A DNA stretch of 64,000 nucleotides, taken from contig OZ035962.1 in NCBI GenBank assembly GCA_964034945.1, positions 21,423,530 to 21,487,529 of the forward strand, in the 5' to 3' direction. Position numbers and translations under genes: made by a program. Of this stretch, positions 13,101-25,684 are shown one piece after another. The stretch comes from Chrysopilus asiliformis. Lineage: Eukaryota; Arthropoda; Insecta; Diptera; Rhagionidae. Numbering within the stretch: position 1 is the first letter of the stretch; every line of letters starts with the position of its first letter. The notes below the pieces were generated by a model, which was not told the DNA's origin, made no database searches, and worked only from the letters and a program-made list of their open reading frames with translations.

Positions 13101-13709
13101 AATTTTCAACAGAAACCAAAATGCGTTATATGAAAAAAAAATCCAAAAACACAAAAACACTATCTGCCGTCAAGAAAAAACCGATGATAAGAGAAAGAAT
13201 AACGCATCACGATCCCCATTAATTTAAGGTAATTCACCACAACGATTTCCAATGATTGCCCTTCGAAAGAATTTTTTGATCGATTAATTGATCATTTACC
13301 AGGTTTTTTTTTTATTTTTGCATGACCAATCCGACATATAATACATGCGGAAAAAAGTTTTTGAGAAGAATTTGATTTTATTACCACATCAGGAAACTGT
13401 AGTGGAAAACTTTTAGGAGAATTCTTTTATCATGGAGAAACCATAAATGTGGTACACATACTGTATTTGCCATTTCATGAAACACATTAAAAAGAATGCA
13501 GAAGAAAAAAAATATTTAATTGTGATTATGCGTTTTTAGTAATGAAAATCCTTGATTTGTGTATGAGAACCATTGAAATGATTCAACTTTAGAAAGAATT
13601 TCTTAAAGAGTGGCTGAATAGTAAAGCCCTCAACTGGTGATGTACCAGTTTTTCGTGTTCAAGTTCAACCAGTGTAATTTAAAACCCACGTTCGATATGA
13701 GTAGTGTTA
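10130..13709. other. Gene-poor stretch
   Basis: Overlapping sense and antisense open frames at 10.7-11.1 kb and short frames at 11.4-13.2 kb do not resemble known proteins. A degraded copy of the dispersed repeat superfamily is visible near 12,440-12,560 (TGGAATATAATTTTATATAA). Nothing else is supported. Confidence 0.35.
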
Positions 13710-14093
13710 TGCTACATTTACACGAATGACAAATTTGTCATTTTTTTCTTGTCATTATGTTAATTCCCGTGTAAATGGCATAATTTTTGTAATTTTTTCT
13801 GTCAGAAAATGTCAATCTCTCATAAAAGAATGAACTTGTCCATTCTTTTATGCCAGATTGTCATTCGTGCAAACGCAATATTAGTTATGACAACTTTAGT
13901 ATTCAACTTTTGTCATAACTAATATTGCGTTTGCACGAATGACAATCTGGCATAAAAGAATGGACAAGTTCATTCTTTTATGAGAGATTGACATTTTCTG
14001 ACAGAAAAAATTACAAAAATTATGCCATTTACACGGGAATTAACATAATGACAAGAAAAAAATGACAAATTTGTCATTCGTGTAAATGTAGCA
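13710..14093. mobile_element. 384-bp near-perfect palindromic MITE, copy 1
   Basis: The sequence starts TGCTACATTTACACGAATGA and ends with its reverse complement. The two arms, about 184 bp each, match almost without error around a loop of about 16 bases (13894-13909). TTA lies immediately outside both ends (13707-13709 and 14094-14096), a 3-bp target-site duplication as made by PIF/Harbinger-type transposases (TWA). A second copy of identical length is at 51517-51900 and differs at only about three arm positions. No coding capacity. Superfamily assignment rests on duplication length alone. Confidence 0.85.
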
Positions 14094-16650
14094 TTAGTCA
14101 CGGTCTCTGCTGTTGATGGGTTGCAATAAAAGCTTTACAAATGTTGCAATTCCTCTATGAATGGCAATCAATGTAAGTTTTTTTTAGGAGACCGAAAATT
14201 AGAAGACAGTTTTTATTGGATCAGGCTTCAGATTTTAAAATCTTACATCGTCCTATGTTGCGAGCATATGCACTTTTTCTCTTGAACTTTTCAAAAGCGT
14301 CTATATGTAAACAATTCCGTCCTTAGAATTCATTTTTTCACAGTGTACTGCATCATAAAGAAGTCTATCAAACATCAAGGATTAAGCATTATACAGCGGA
14401 AATACATTAATTTAGTGGATATTTTTAGATTTCTGATTTACTTATAGAAAGTTATCTTTTTTTTAATGTTTCTTGTATTTGAAAATATACCGGTTCGACG
14501 GTTATTTGAACAGCAGATCATAAGGAAAGCAGTTGATAATTTATTGAAGTTACCGCAAAGCGCAAATTAAATGATTACCGTGGAAGCGAACTGCTGTAAT
14601 AACACCCACCAACTGATGGTAATAATTTATGGAGATTAACTTAGACGTAAGCTAAATCGAGGGTAATAATCAAAAAGCAACTAAAATCTTGCAAGACACA
14701 TAATAAAAATCACTTTCAGACACATAAATCACCGGTGATGTCAGATGCCGACCGAACGAATATTGATGTACCTAACCATCAGTACCTGAGCATAGTCCAG
14801 GCCCCAATTCCAAGGACCCTGATTCAGTATCCATTGCAACTTCCAACCGCTCTGGTTTTTATTTTATTCCTAATCGATATCGTGTGCTAATAAAACACAT
14901 AACGGTCGAATTGACTTGCTTCGAACAGAATATCGCATAAAACATATCGCAGCTAAAATCGCACATAAATAAAATTTAAGAATTCCGTAATTTTGTGTAG
15001 ATTTCACTGGAGAAAAAAAATGCTGAAAATCACCTGAGATAGTGAACTAAAATCGTGGAGCCATTTTGATTATACAACTTTGAGCCACACAACTTGCTGA
15101 GCCAAGCATTGAAGAGCCTTCGTACCTCCTAAACTACAAACGACATCACAAGAGGCAGCACCTTCAATAGGAGATCCAATAACGATAACCGCAACTTCAA
15201 CGACCCAGTCCTGACCAATTTATGATAAAATTATTGACCAATTTGTTGATCTTAACGGCCATAAATAAAAGCGACTCAGTAAAAAACAAATTCACAGGTT
15301 ATCGAAACGAAATGCTGGCTGATGCAGACCCTATATTACTCAAAAACATAACAAAAAATTGCAAAAAAGCATAACGTTTGCAGAAAATATTTGAATCGGT
15401 GGATCCTTCAAAGTTTTGAGATCTGCTCGTAATATGAAGCCTCCTAGGCCTCTCAGAGATATATAAACATGACACAAGTAACTACAACTATGAACATTTG
15501 CTGAAAACATAAAACTTGACGTGCTTAGCTTCCTTGTCCCATATTTTAGTATTTCTGATTGTAATGAGTGTTTGTTGTCCCCCCTCCGGTTCCACTACCA
15601 TATACTAAGGAGTTTACCGGCTCGATTATGTGGTAAGAATTTACTAAGAGTAGAGGTGACCAAGCGTTACAGAGTCTGCGGTGTTCGTAAATCTTAAATT
15701 TTGAGGAAACTATTCGTTACGCACTAAATCTTCTCAGATTCGATAGAATTAGAACCAAGCGCTAGTTATAATAGTTTTGTTAGTTTCTTCCAAGAAATTA
15801 TTTACGGCATATTTTGATAGAAGCATATTTATGACTGTATGAATTATAATATTTTATACATACATTTTAAATTATAGGGCATACGAGATTACCGCTTGAC
15901 AATTGTAGTTTTTCTTATGTTTTAGAAAAAATCAATTATCATTTAGTAAAGCTCTCCACTCAATTGGTATTATGGTATTCTGAAATTCGCAACGAGTAAT
16001 TCTACCCTCCAAACGTTACTAGATCATACGCAATCGAACCCAAGCGAAACGCAGCGGATTCAAGAATACAAATTGCGTCGAACAAACTCAACGCCACTTT
16101 GGATTCCAGAATAGGCATGAGCATCTTACGGTGAAAATAAAATTCATATTTGTTGATGGTTGCATAGTATGAAACAACACTTTTCCGAAGAAAAAAAAAA
16201 CAAAATAGAACAAGCACGGAAAAAGAAAGAGGAAAAAAGATTATGGTTAAATAAAAAAGAGATAAGGTTATCTTGAAAAGAGATATTCTGACAATCCTAT
16301 AATATCTAAAGTTTCTAGATTATTCGATGTTTGAAAGCACATAATCTGTTTTCATATGATAAAGTATTCTTTAGCATGACGGTATTTTTACAGATTTACT
16401 TTAATCGAAAAAATTTTGTGAAAAAATGTATCATTATCCGTAACATCATTTAAAATTACATGTTTATATTGGGAAGGTGTGATAAAGTACTCCAAATGAA
16501 TTTTAATGTATCGCAAAGATATGTAAAATCATATTCTAAACATCTTTTGTCTTTTTAATTTTTTAAATCTGACGAATCGTTTCTAAGAAAATCGCCAAAA
16601 AAAACTTTCAGTTTGTATAGGGCCTTGCCCATGGGGATAAAATGATTTAA
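14094..16650. other. Gene-free stretch
   Basis: No supported coding frame. A decayed superfamily copy is visible around 16,440-16,620 (AAAATCATATTCTAAACAT, then a CTAAGAAAATCGCC block). The rest shows no structure I can name. Confidence 0.35.
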
Positions 16651-16909
16651 CCCTCATACTGTCCTTGAGAAAAATAACGTATGATGTCTTCGTGGGTCAA
16701 GAATGACCCATTATGACCCATTTATGACCGATGAAGACTACAGTGCTCTTCAATGGATTAAAATATGAACAAATAGATTATTGTTTTCGGTATTCAAAAG
16801 AAATTTGTTCACAGAGCTTACACCATACAAACATTGTTCATGTAGTTGAGAAGATACTTTTAATTAAAATCGAATTTGGGTCAGAAATGACCCGAGGACA
16901 GTATGAGAG
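16651..16909. mobile_element. piggyBac-type MITE
   Basis: It is flanked by TTAA at 16647-16650 and 16910-16913. The left end CCCTCATACTGTCCT pairs with the right end AGGACAGTATGAGAG, one mismatch. A second inner inverted word, GGGTCA...TGACCC, is repeated near both ends. The TTAA target and CCC-starting ends are the signature of piggyBac transposition. At 259 bp it is non-autonomous. Confidence 0.8.
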
Positions 16910-16913
16910 TTAA

Positions 16914-17880
16914 GCCTATATTTCAACTTGCAATAAAATTTGCTTGACTGTAAAGTTTCATGAAATTCCGTCAAACCATTCGTGAGTTTACTGGTAACAA
17001 ACAAACCAGAATTGAAATTTCGATGCAGATTATCTTAAAATGTCCCAAAACGTGAAAACTTAACCTAAAATAGCTGTCAAGAAACAGACATAAATACGTT
17101 ATTCTTTTGTCTATATAGATAAAAAGATTGTACTTCGTATTATCTACAATACAATAAATTTTCAGTTTGATTATAAATAAAACTTGAATGACATTTTCAT
17201 TTTAAATATTTCCGATACAGTTTTAAAAAAAGTTTTATCCCTTTATAGATTATTAAACTTAGATATGCAAAAAGTTTTGCGAAAAAAGATCTACTTACAT
17301 GGAAAAATCGTATTTTTGCACAATTTGCGGAAAAACATATCTAATGTTTTCGAAACATAAAAACCTTTTTCTGACTAAAATAATCAAAAAGAAATCACTG
17401 TTATTTTAAAATAGTGAACGTCCTTGTAGAGTTTCTCATTTAATTTCACCGATACACTCGATATTGACATTCTACACCCGAATCGCGTTGATAATTTCCT
17501 GGACGGGAAGCGCGCCGAGTATTCAAAAATCACGACGGCACGTGCTAACACTCAACGTCGGACTGATAGTGTGCATTGGGACGTAATTAAAGAACAATGA
17601 GACCTCCTTAAGACATAAGAGCTCCTTGGACTTTCTTGAGGTGGCCAGGCGTGTAGAGAATGCCGTAGCGGGCACTTTATATGAGTATATGTGTGAAGTG
17701 AATTAAAAAAATTTTCATCGCACTTTTTATGTTTTCGTTTAAAAAAGTACTCGACCATTTATTCGGCATACATTCTATTTGATGTTAACTATGGGGATTG
17801 CTGTACAGTATGAACTCACTTAGGGGCCATATAACCACCAGTCGTAACAATACGGGGGAAAAAGAATGGAATTGAGTTAC
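16914..17880. other. Gene-free stretch
   Basis: No recognisable gene. The interval 17,470-17,760 is less AT-rich than its surroundings but has no frame I can assign. Confidence 0.3.
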
Positions 17881-17897
17881 CCAACCGAAGAACTTAA

Positions 17898-18214
17898 TAT
17901 GTTGATGGTAAAAGTTACTGTTTTTAACAAGCAAAATGACGATACCTTCTTTCGCATTACATGTGCGAACTGTGGGGGCGCAGCACACTAAAGGTATCAC
18001 ACTTCAATTTCTTGGCGAAATAAAAGAGCAAGAAGACAATCCAACTTGGAATCGTCCTCTATTTCTACTTCTTTCTGGCCATGGCTGTGTTTCAGTTACA
18101 AAAATTTTATTTTTTACCTCTCAGATGTCGAGACAACCAACTGGACATAATTCGTCGCAAAACAATAACACACCAACTACATACTTGCTTAACGGGGTCA
18201 TCAGCTGTAAATGA
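17898..18214 (+). pseudogene. Coding-like fragment with frame change, unidentified
   Basis: From ATG 17898 one frame reads MLMVKVTVFNKQNDDTFFRI and continues TCANCGGAAH before a TAA. From about 17,990 another frame reads KGITLQFLGEIKEQEDNPTW and continues to a second stretch starting MSRQPTGHNSS after a TACCTCTCAG acceptor-like site, ending at TGA 18212-18214. Both pieces have non-repetitive composition, and joining them needs a frame change. This could be a decayed gene or processed copy, or two exons misread by eye. The KGITLQFLGEI piece faintly resembles arrestin/Vps26-type strands, which is too weak to name. Confidence 0.25.
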
Positions 18215-18870
18215 ATTAATTTAATAAAAATGTATAAGGAAAATGTCATATTTAGAAATTATATAAATTGATAAATTGAATAGCGTTCGCTTTTATAATA
18301 GTAACTATGCAATTTTAGATGGTGTGCCACTTTTTAGGTATGTACATGTTGTTCGCATAATATTGTTATTCGTATTTATCTTCTGGTAACAATATTTTTA
18401 TTTTTAAATTTAAAAATCAATTTTAAAAACTGGAGGTAACTGGAAAAATCAGCAAAAAACGCTCGATTTCATTTCAATTGATTATAAAGCGATACAAAAT
18501 TATATTTTATATAAGGTATGAAAATGTTTGATTATTTCCTGACTGTGTTTAATATAAAACGAACAGGTAATACGATCGATGCAAACTCAAATTCAAATTG
18601 CAAAAAAACTAAAATAAAATTATTTCATTGAGCCATAAACATCCGGATGGGTGGTTAGCGTACCATAACATTACAATAACCTAAGACCCATTAATTTAAA
18701 GCAACAAACGATGCGTTGCAACGAACATCAGAGTGTCTAGATTGCAGAATGGCAAGCGAAGATTAAGCGCCTCATCAAAATATTGAATTGTAGTGAAAAG
18801 CGAATAACCTATAAAATATACTCTAAACTTCGAAATAATTACACGATTAATTTTTTTTTTAAATATCTAG
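18215..18870. other. Gene-free AT-rich stretch
   Basis: No coding frame, structured repeat or RNA gene was recognised. Confidence 0.35.
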
Positions 18871-18879
18871 AGAAATTAT

Positions 18880-19370
18880 CGCTTTTTTCGTTGCTTTAAC
18901 CGGTTCCTAGCCAGACGGGCACCCGGTTTCATAAAAGGACGGTTCTCGCATCTCGCAGTTTGTAACGCATCGAACCAATCGTCGAAGACACCGGGGTGTT
19001 TAGGATGACAAAACATTTTGATTTCCTCATGTCTGCCTGCCCGTCTGTCTGTTCGTGAACACCATAACCTTCGAAAGGATTGAGCTAGAGACTTGCAATT
19101 TTGTACAGTTGCGTCTCTCGCAAATGGCAAGGCTGAGTTCGGGAAAAATTGGACTATTCCCCCTTTTCCATAGACACGAAACAGTTTTTTGCAATTTTCT
19201 CGAAAACGGTGAATAGTATTGAAAAATTTATAAAGGTAAAATGTATTTAGAATATGATTTTACATAATTTATTTATACATAATAATCCAGTTGAACAACT
19301 CCTTTCCCCTCCACCATACAAATTGAAAACTTTATTCTATTTTTTCGAAAACGGTGCATATCCAATTGAC
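18880..19370 (-). repeat. Copy of dispersed repeat superfamily with GACA-type block
   Basis: It contains a decayed GTCTGCCTGCCCGTCTGTCTG tract (rest of a GACA array read on the other strand), then GATTGAGCTAGAGACTTG, then TCTCGAAAACGGTGAA, then ATTTAGAATATGATTTTACA. The same ordered blocks occur in the 8.2-9.5 kb foldback and, in part, at 6.2 and 20.7 kb. Sequence between blocks is poorly conserved. Not coding. Strand is given by analogy with the copy at 6240-6632. Confidence 0.55.
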
Positions 19371-20439
19371 CAATTTCTGCGCCAGAAGTGGACTGCATTT
19401 TTTTGTAAGTACCATTTTTTTCCATATTAGCAGAAAAATAATTGGATAAGTACTAGTACCATTATCAATGTGACGCCAAAAGTTTTTTAAGTTAAATTTA
19501 ATATTTTTTGAAAATTTCTCAGAAACTAGGAAATAGAATTTTGTTTTTCTTATTTACCACCGCCCAATATTTGGAATAGAAATGGAATACCGTACCATAT
19601 GGTACATAATTCCAATTGTGCTGACAAATAAATCTGAAACTTTACAAGCGAAAATCGTGTAGTACATTTGGACATGGTACAAAAATTCCAACAGTAGTCT
19701 ACTGGGACTTAATTACTATGTGGATTCTTGGTTTAATACTAGGTCAAAGTACGTTTATTATTTGTCACGATTTTCGGTAACATTACCCATTTTAACATAA
19801 TTAAACGCACAGTACGTGATTATCGACTAATTCATATGTATTTTAAAAACAAAACAAAAATCTAAAATATATCTATAAACCACACAAATAATTTGAGTTA
19901 TTTGCAAAGTTTCTTTGCATTGTTGCATGAGTAATGCACATCGTATAAAACGATTAAGTATTTTTTCCTTATTTTATAGTAATTTTATTTCAGTTGTGCA
20001 GTGGTGGAAGAGTGTAAGCATGCAATCAGCTAAATTGATTGAATTCAAGAAACGTGTAGGGTACTCTATAATTTTGTTAGTTAGTAAATTGCAGATGATC
20101 AGTCGGTGTAGACGAAGATGCATGCTATAACTGACTTTGTTTCAAAATATTTAAACCCGAGTATCGCACTGGAATTTTGTTGTATCAGACCTTTCACACT
20201 TTATCACGACTTATCACGTATGAATATATAGAATTGATTTTATGATTTTTTTTTAAATTTTTTAAATCATTTATGTTAACTAATAGAATGGCAGTTCCAA
20301 CAAGATTTTGGATATACAGTAGTATTCGATACATCCTATTATACTAAAGGCGCTTATTTCAAATTGTTTTTCTTAAATAAGTCGACCCCGCTCCCACTTC
20401 TCCCCTCACCCTCAAGCTTATTTTAAAAATAATAAAAAT
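19371..20439. other. Gene-free stretch
   Basis: AT-rich sequence with a few short frames of no recognisable identity. No repeat ends were found. Confidence 0.35.
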
Positions 20440-20513
20440 TGCCGCACATAGGATTCGAACCAGGGACCAATAGCTTGCATCCCAACAGACATAGCGATTG
20501 AGCCACTCACAAT
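20440..20513 (-). repeat. tRNA-like sequence, probable SINE head or tRNA pseudogene
   Basis: On the minus strand an A-box-like TGGCTCAATCG is followed about 40 nt later by a perfect B box, GGTTCGAATCC, and then a T-run (Pol III terminator). The bases that should form the T stem do not pair (CCCTG against CCTAT), so this is not a functional tRNA. A tRNA-derived short interspersed element or a tRNA relic is the best reading. Confidence 0.5.
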
Positions 20514-20689
20514 TCTGGCATTTCGCATTAAAAGCACCACTATTTGGTCAATCTGGGGCCAAGCTAAGGCCAAGCTAAAATGAAAAACACAGCTTAATTA
20601 AGCTAACGATGAGATGATGTTTTTTACATAATCAAACCTCATTTGAAAACTCGAGAACTAATTGAAGTAGAAAGTTGAAAATTAGCACA

Positions 20690-20960
20690 GAACAGGTCTT
20701 TTTATAAGATAAAGCTCATCCGAGAATGGGAAAAATACTGAGCCACCCTTTCCCACCTCTCCCATACAAATTTCAAAGATTTTTTTTTCTTGAAAATGGC
20801 TCATTTTTTCGATAAATTTATTTAGACGAAAAGTGTTTAGAATATGATTCTACGAAATCTTAAATACATCAAAATTTAATTGGACCATTCCATACCCTCT
20901 CTCCCATACAAATGGAAAATATTTTTGAGATTTTCTCGAAACCGGATCGTTTTTTACGAT
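20690..20960. repeat. Decayed copy of dispersed repeat superfamily
   Basis: Ordered blocks CTTGAAAATGGCTCA, GTGTTTAGAATATGATTCTA, CATCAAAATTTAATTGGACC and CCCATACAAATGG match the arrangement at 6.2 kb and 19.2 kb. A GACA array is missing here. No coding capacity. Confidence 0.45.
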
Positions 20961-21891
20961 AACAGCTTTTCGAATTGCAAACATTCACCTCAGCTTTTAT
21001 GCAAACCTTTGTCTTCGGCGAAACCTTTTGGTTAAATTTCGACCTTAAAAAAGGTTAGCCAAAGGCGTGATTTTTCGGTCGGACTCTAGTTATAATACCT
21101 TTCTTATATGTAAGAAAGGTAAAACAAGGATATTTTACCATATACTGTCTCGAGCGTATAATATATTGTTTATTCATACATTTTATTCTTATTAATTACA
21201 TTTTTAAACAACAAACAAAACTAAATTTTCTGTTTATTACGCTTGCCCTAAACACATCAATCATTTTATTAAGAAATTTTAATTGTAGCATCAAATCGTT
21301 CAATATCTGTTGAAAAATGTAATTGAAACAATGTATAAACATTCATAGATATAAATCACTCAATAATTCTCAGCAAAATCGATAAATCAAAATGTTTAAA
21401 CAGTGGAGTGATTGCTGATGTTGTTGACTGATGCAAAATGCCATATATGTAAATACGACAAAACGGGCAGCTAATCACCACAAATATCCATATCAATCAT
21501 TGCCCTTTTGCCATATTTACAGTTGTTTGTATGGATATGTAATATAAAATGTGTTGCATTTATTTTTCAAATCAAAGTTATTGTAAGCATAGGTTTCAAG
21601 AAAAGGAAAATCAATAGTTTACAAAAAAGCCGCCTCACATATGTTAAAACCTTTATCCTAATTGGATCATCTAGTTATTTAGTTAGGAAAATCAGATATA
21701 AGCGGTTGAGAAAAAAAAACTTGTTCACATATCTTCACATATCTCAATTAAGACATGGAATGACGCCTTCCTGTAGTTGATATTAAATGTTAAACCTACT
21801 AACTATCGGTAAGTCCAAAAACGCGTAATTGGAAAGTGTGAAATTGTTAAAAACTTGAATTCATTTCCATTACTATTACATGTAACTACAT
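20961..21891. other. Downstream flank of DNAI4, no other gene
   Basis: AT-rich DNA in which the 3' UTR of the minus-strand DNAI4 gene must end. Several TTTATT words, AATAAA on the gene's strand, are present, for example around 21,170-21,190, but the real cleavage site cannot be chosen from sequence alone. Confidence 0.3.
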
Positions 21892-24800
21892 TTAATTAAT
21901 TTTTTTTATGTTTGTTTCTTTTTCTTTGTAGCCAAGATGTCCCAAACTTTTAAGCTGCCGTGTTAGCTTAGGATTCGCTACCAATGACTTAAAAATGGCA
22001 GATTCGAGTTCTTCATATTGAAAGTGAGGTGGAAATGGCATATCTTCCAGAGCGCACATATAAATTGTGCCTTCATTATCTCCCACCACTAAAGATCTTC
22101 CGCAATTTGAAAATCTGTAAATATAAGAATTTTCAATGATTACAGGAAAACTTAAAAAATATGTATAAAATCACATAATTTTATTAACTATCGAAAGATG
22201 CGGAATAAAGTATATGCAATAACGGTTGCTTATGTTCCACTAAATTACTTAAGATAAAAAATTGCTTTGAAAAACTTGTTAGAATTTGCCGAAAAAATTA
22301 GAAATGCATCGAACAACCCCGAAATTAAAACTAAACTGATAAAATCTTTCTTACATTTATTCCACAATTTCCAATAAAATTGTGTTATTTTTATTTTTTA
22401 TTATTATTTTTATATTTCGAGAGCTACTGCGCAACAAATCGCATATTTTTCGAAATAATTTCAAATTATTTTTTTGATATAATCTCTATACGATTTGTAA
22501 AATGTTTATTTACTTGGCGATGGTTAAGGGCGTGAATCCAGTTCCAAAAGATTTTGATGATGCTGGCTTCAATGTACTACGTCGGATATCCCACACTTCG
22601 ACTGCAGTTTTCGTAACACCAACTATGATGGTCGAATGAATTGGACTCCAGTAAGCACAATGGACAGGCCCGATTCCACTGGACAAATGCACTAAAGGTT
22701 CAAAAATTCCCTCCACCCATATTCGAATGCACCTAAAATCAATGATGAAATTAGCCAATAAAAATGTTAAAAATTTCTATTTTTTATTATTTTACCAATC
22801 ACTTCCACAGGTAAGAAATATACTTGGACTCCATGGCGAGAATTCAAATCCAAATACTCCGCCGTTATGTACCTGTAATACTTGCGTTTGTTGATTTGGA
22901 TAGTTCGTTGAGCATTCATGAATACATCCTTCTTCCGTGCCAATGTAAAACACATCCGTTTTAATTGGATGAACCTTTAGCGTGATTGCTTGCGGATGAG
23001 GATCAGCTTCTATGAACTTTTGAATGAATGGCAGAGAGATTCCTTCTACACCTCCTTCCACACGCGTCAGCTTTATTTGCCGAAACCCTAGCAAATACGG
23101 CCCCGTAGTCATGTTATATTTCATCACTGTTCCATCTTGGGAAATGGTTAGCAATTGTTCCTGATATGGAGAATCAAGGTTTTCCAATGGAATCCATTCT
23201 ATTTGCCCAACTGGCTCGAATCCGGGCGATGTTGTTCGCTCGGACATCCAAACTGGAGGTCCTTCTTCGTCCGTTATATCACGTACTTCCACACTACCAT
23301 CATAAAGCCCAATAGCAAGTAGTTGTGGGGATTGCTTAGAAAATGATACCGAAGTGACTGAAATTTGATATTTGTATTTTCTTTCCGGATTGACCGGGTT
23401 CTTAATGCTCCATATGCAAACGAATCCTGAATTCCGGTCCGTATGCTCAACAAAACTGTAAACGCCGTAAGCAACAGCAAGGATATCACCATTTGTCTGG
23501 CACCAACTTAAACTGCTGACAGCTTTTTCGTTAACATCATTCGCCGAGAAACACCATAGGTCATCCAGCCGATAATTATATTTTATGTTGGCGGCCAACG
23601 GATCGGGCAGATACATATTTCGAAATCTTTTCTGTTTTTCTTCGTAGATATTGCCAGCTAAAAGTCTTTGAATTAACATCGTTGCGAGCTTGAAGCTTTT
23701 ACCGTGACCGATCTCCTCGAACTGATCTACGCCACCCTTGGTGTATGTTGTGATCTCGAGCTTTTGTTGACTTCCGGTTTCCAAATGCGTGGTTACGTGC
23801 TGTACATTCGCATAAGTATCAAACATATCATAGTTTGACACATAGGATCCAATGTTCAATTTCTTAATTCGTTCCGTGTTCACGTGACGGGATTTGTAAA
23901 GTATGTCTACGGTCTGAGTTTCAGCATCAGCGGTTCTACGATTTTTACCTTTGCCAACAGTCAAATATTCGTATATCTTGTTATCCTCTTCAACGTTCAC
24001 TGCATCCGCGGAATCTTTTGGCACAGTTATGCTCGCTTGTTCGAACAAAAGAACGTCCTCAGTTTCACGAAGAACTACTTTAATATAAGGCGGCATTTTT
24101 GGAGGTGGTCGAACTTCTTCAGAGGATGTACTTCGCTCTCGCCAAAGTGGTACATCATCTTCAGTTGCTACCCCCAGCCCAATCTATCAATGATATTAAT
24201 TTAAAATTTTATTGAAAACCCATATATGCAATAGCGTAACAACTACAAATTTCAGGTTCTCCGGCCTCGCACGGCAGGTTTTATCGAATTAGATTTTTTG
24301 ATACAAAATTGTTTTTTTTAAATAAAAACATAAAGCCACAGTTACCAGGGGCCTATCGTCAAATACCTAATCTATATGAGAATAGACAAAATTTTTATAA
24401 AAAATATGAGCGCAGTTAAAATTAAAAAAAAAATCGTTTGTGTCTGGGAGGGGGAATGCAGTGGTCTAATTGAATTTTGATGTGTGGAATTAAATTCCAT
24501 ACGTTATGTAGAATCGTAGAATCATATTCTGAATTGTCCGATTTTGCACATTTAAGAATTTATATTCTTATTCTGGTGTTGTGACCGGTCACAAGTCACA
24601 ATCTGTGTAGACCATCGATTATGATGTTGGCCTTGTGACTTTTTTGTGACTGAGCAGCTATTTGGTATTCTTGACTGTGGGTCAAGTGCGGTATTACACT
24701 TGGCTTATTTAATACGTCAACTTTTCGGTTAATGTAAACCACTGTGCTTACATTTGGCTCAAGCAAACCAAGCAGGGAACTTTGAATTTCTGCGATTCAT

Positions 24801-25470
24801 CTAAACGAGGTAAGAAAATGGAGGAAAATAAACAGAAAAAATCCCCTAATCAATCATGTCCCTATCCAGGTCTCTTCATCTTACTTTAAGTCGATTAATC
24901 GATCGGACTCTATTTTTAATGAATGAAACCTCATTTTGGAATAATGAATTTCACTTGCTAAGAAGAAATGTATGAACTATACCTGGGCTCCAATATCGTC
25001 CATTGTAATATTCATGACTGAAAAAGATCTTCCCGACGAAACTTCTCTGCTATTCGGAACTGGACGAATTCCCTTTTTTAAAAAATTAACTTCGATTTCA
25101 TCGACCAATTGATTAAACTTTTCGAAATTAGCTGGATATTTGAGTAATTTTGGAGTATAGTTGATGCTATTAAACACAACCTATGAATGTCTGAAAATAT
25201 TGTAAACTATCGATCAAACTACGGTATTTATCATACCTGTCGCATTCGTCTTTCATGAAGGCATTTCATTACAATAAAACCTATATTCGTAGATTGTGTT
25301 CTTGAAGTTGTGCCGCCAGTTTCAGAGCTTCGTTGTTCCATGAAGAGGAATTTGAGCTTCTTTTGACTTTTTGCATTCTGTTTCAAACAAATATAAATGT
25401 ATGTTTAACGAGATTTAAAATAATTAGTGTACAAAAGAAATAAAGTTTTTACCTTTAAATTTTTATTCAT
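21892..25470 (-). CDS. DNAI4: Dynein axonemal intermediate chain 4 (WDR78-like), 6 exons, 728 aa
   Basis: This is an intermediate chain of axonemal inner-arm dynein (f/I1), acting in motile cilia and sperm flagella. Coding exons are 25470-25453, 25377-25237, 25180-24983, 24183-22796, 22732-22514 and 22114-21892. All introns are GT-AG, and the joined frame is open for 729 codons including TAA. The N-terminal 120 residues are basic and low in structure. Residues of about 120-330 hold the family region with ETQTVDIL and SNYDMFDTYA. WD repeats follow from about 335 to 700 (DILAVAYG, LLAIGLYDGSVEV, YIGTEEGCIHECS, FLTCGSDW, VEVWDIRRS). The order and words match vertebrate WDR78. Human DNAI4 is longer, mainly at the N terminus. 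The first exon is only 18 nt, so the start is the least certain part. It is divergent to the Rab34-like gene with 884 bp between start codons. Confidence 0.9.
24440..24560. repeat. Fragment of dispersed repeat superfamily inside DNAI4 intron 3
   Basis: The words GTGGTCTAATTGAATTTTGA, GAATCATATTCTGAATTGTC and TTATGTAGAATC are in the block order seen at 19.2 and 20.8 kb. It lies in the 799-bp intron between exons 3 and 4, the longest intron of this gene. Confidence 0.4.
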
Positions 25471-25684
25471 GTTAATAGTTGATACTAATTGATCCTTTTA
25501 AATAAAAAATAACGTCAAGTGTGTCAAAAGAGTCTTTGATGTCTATTTTTTTGGTTTTGTAAGGTATCCAGAAAAATATATTTATAATTTTGCATAACCA
25601 AAACGACACCTAACAGTTTTGGTTAAAATTCAATCAGACTAATTGAAACAATCGGCCGCATAAATGTAGACATTCCCCGTATTA

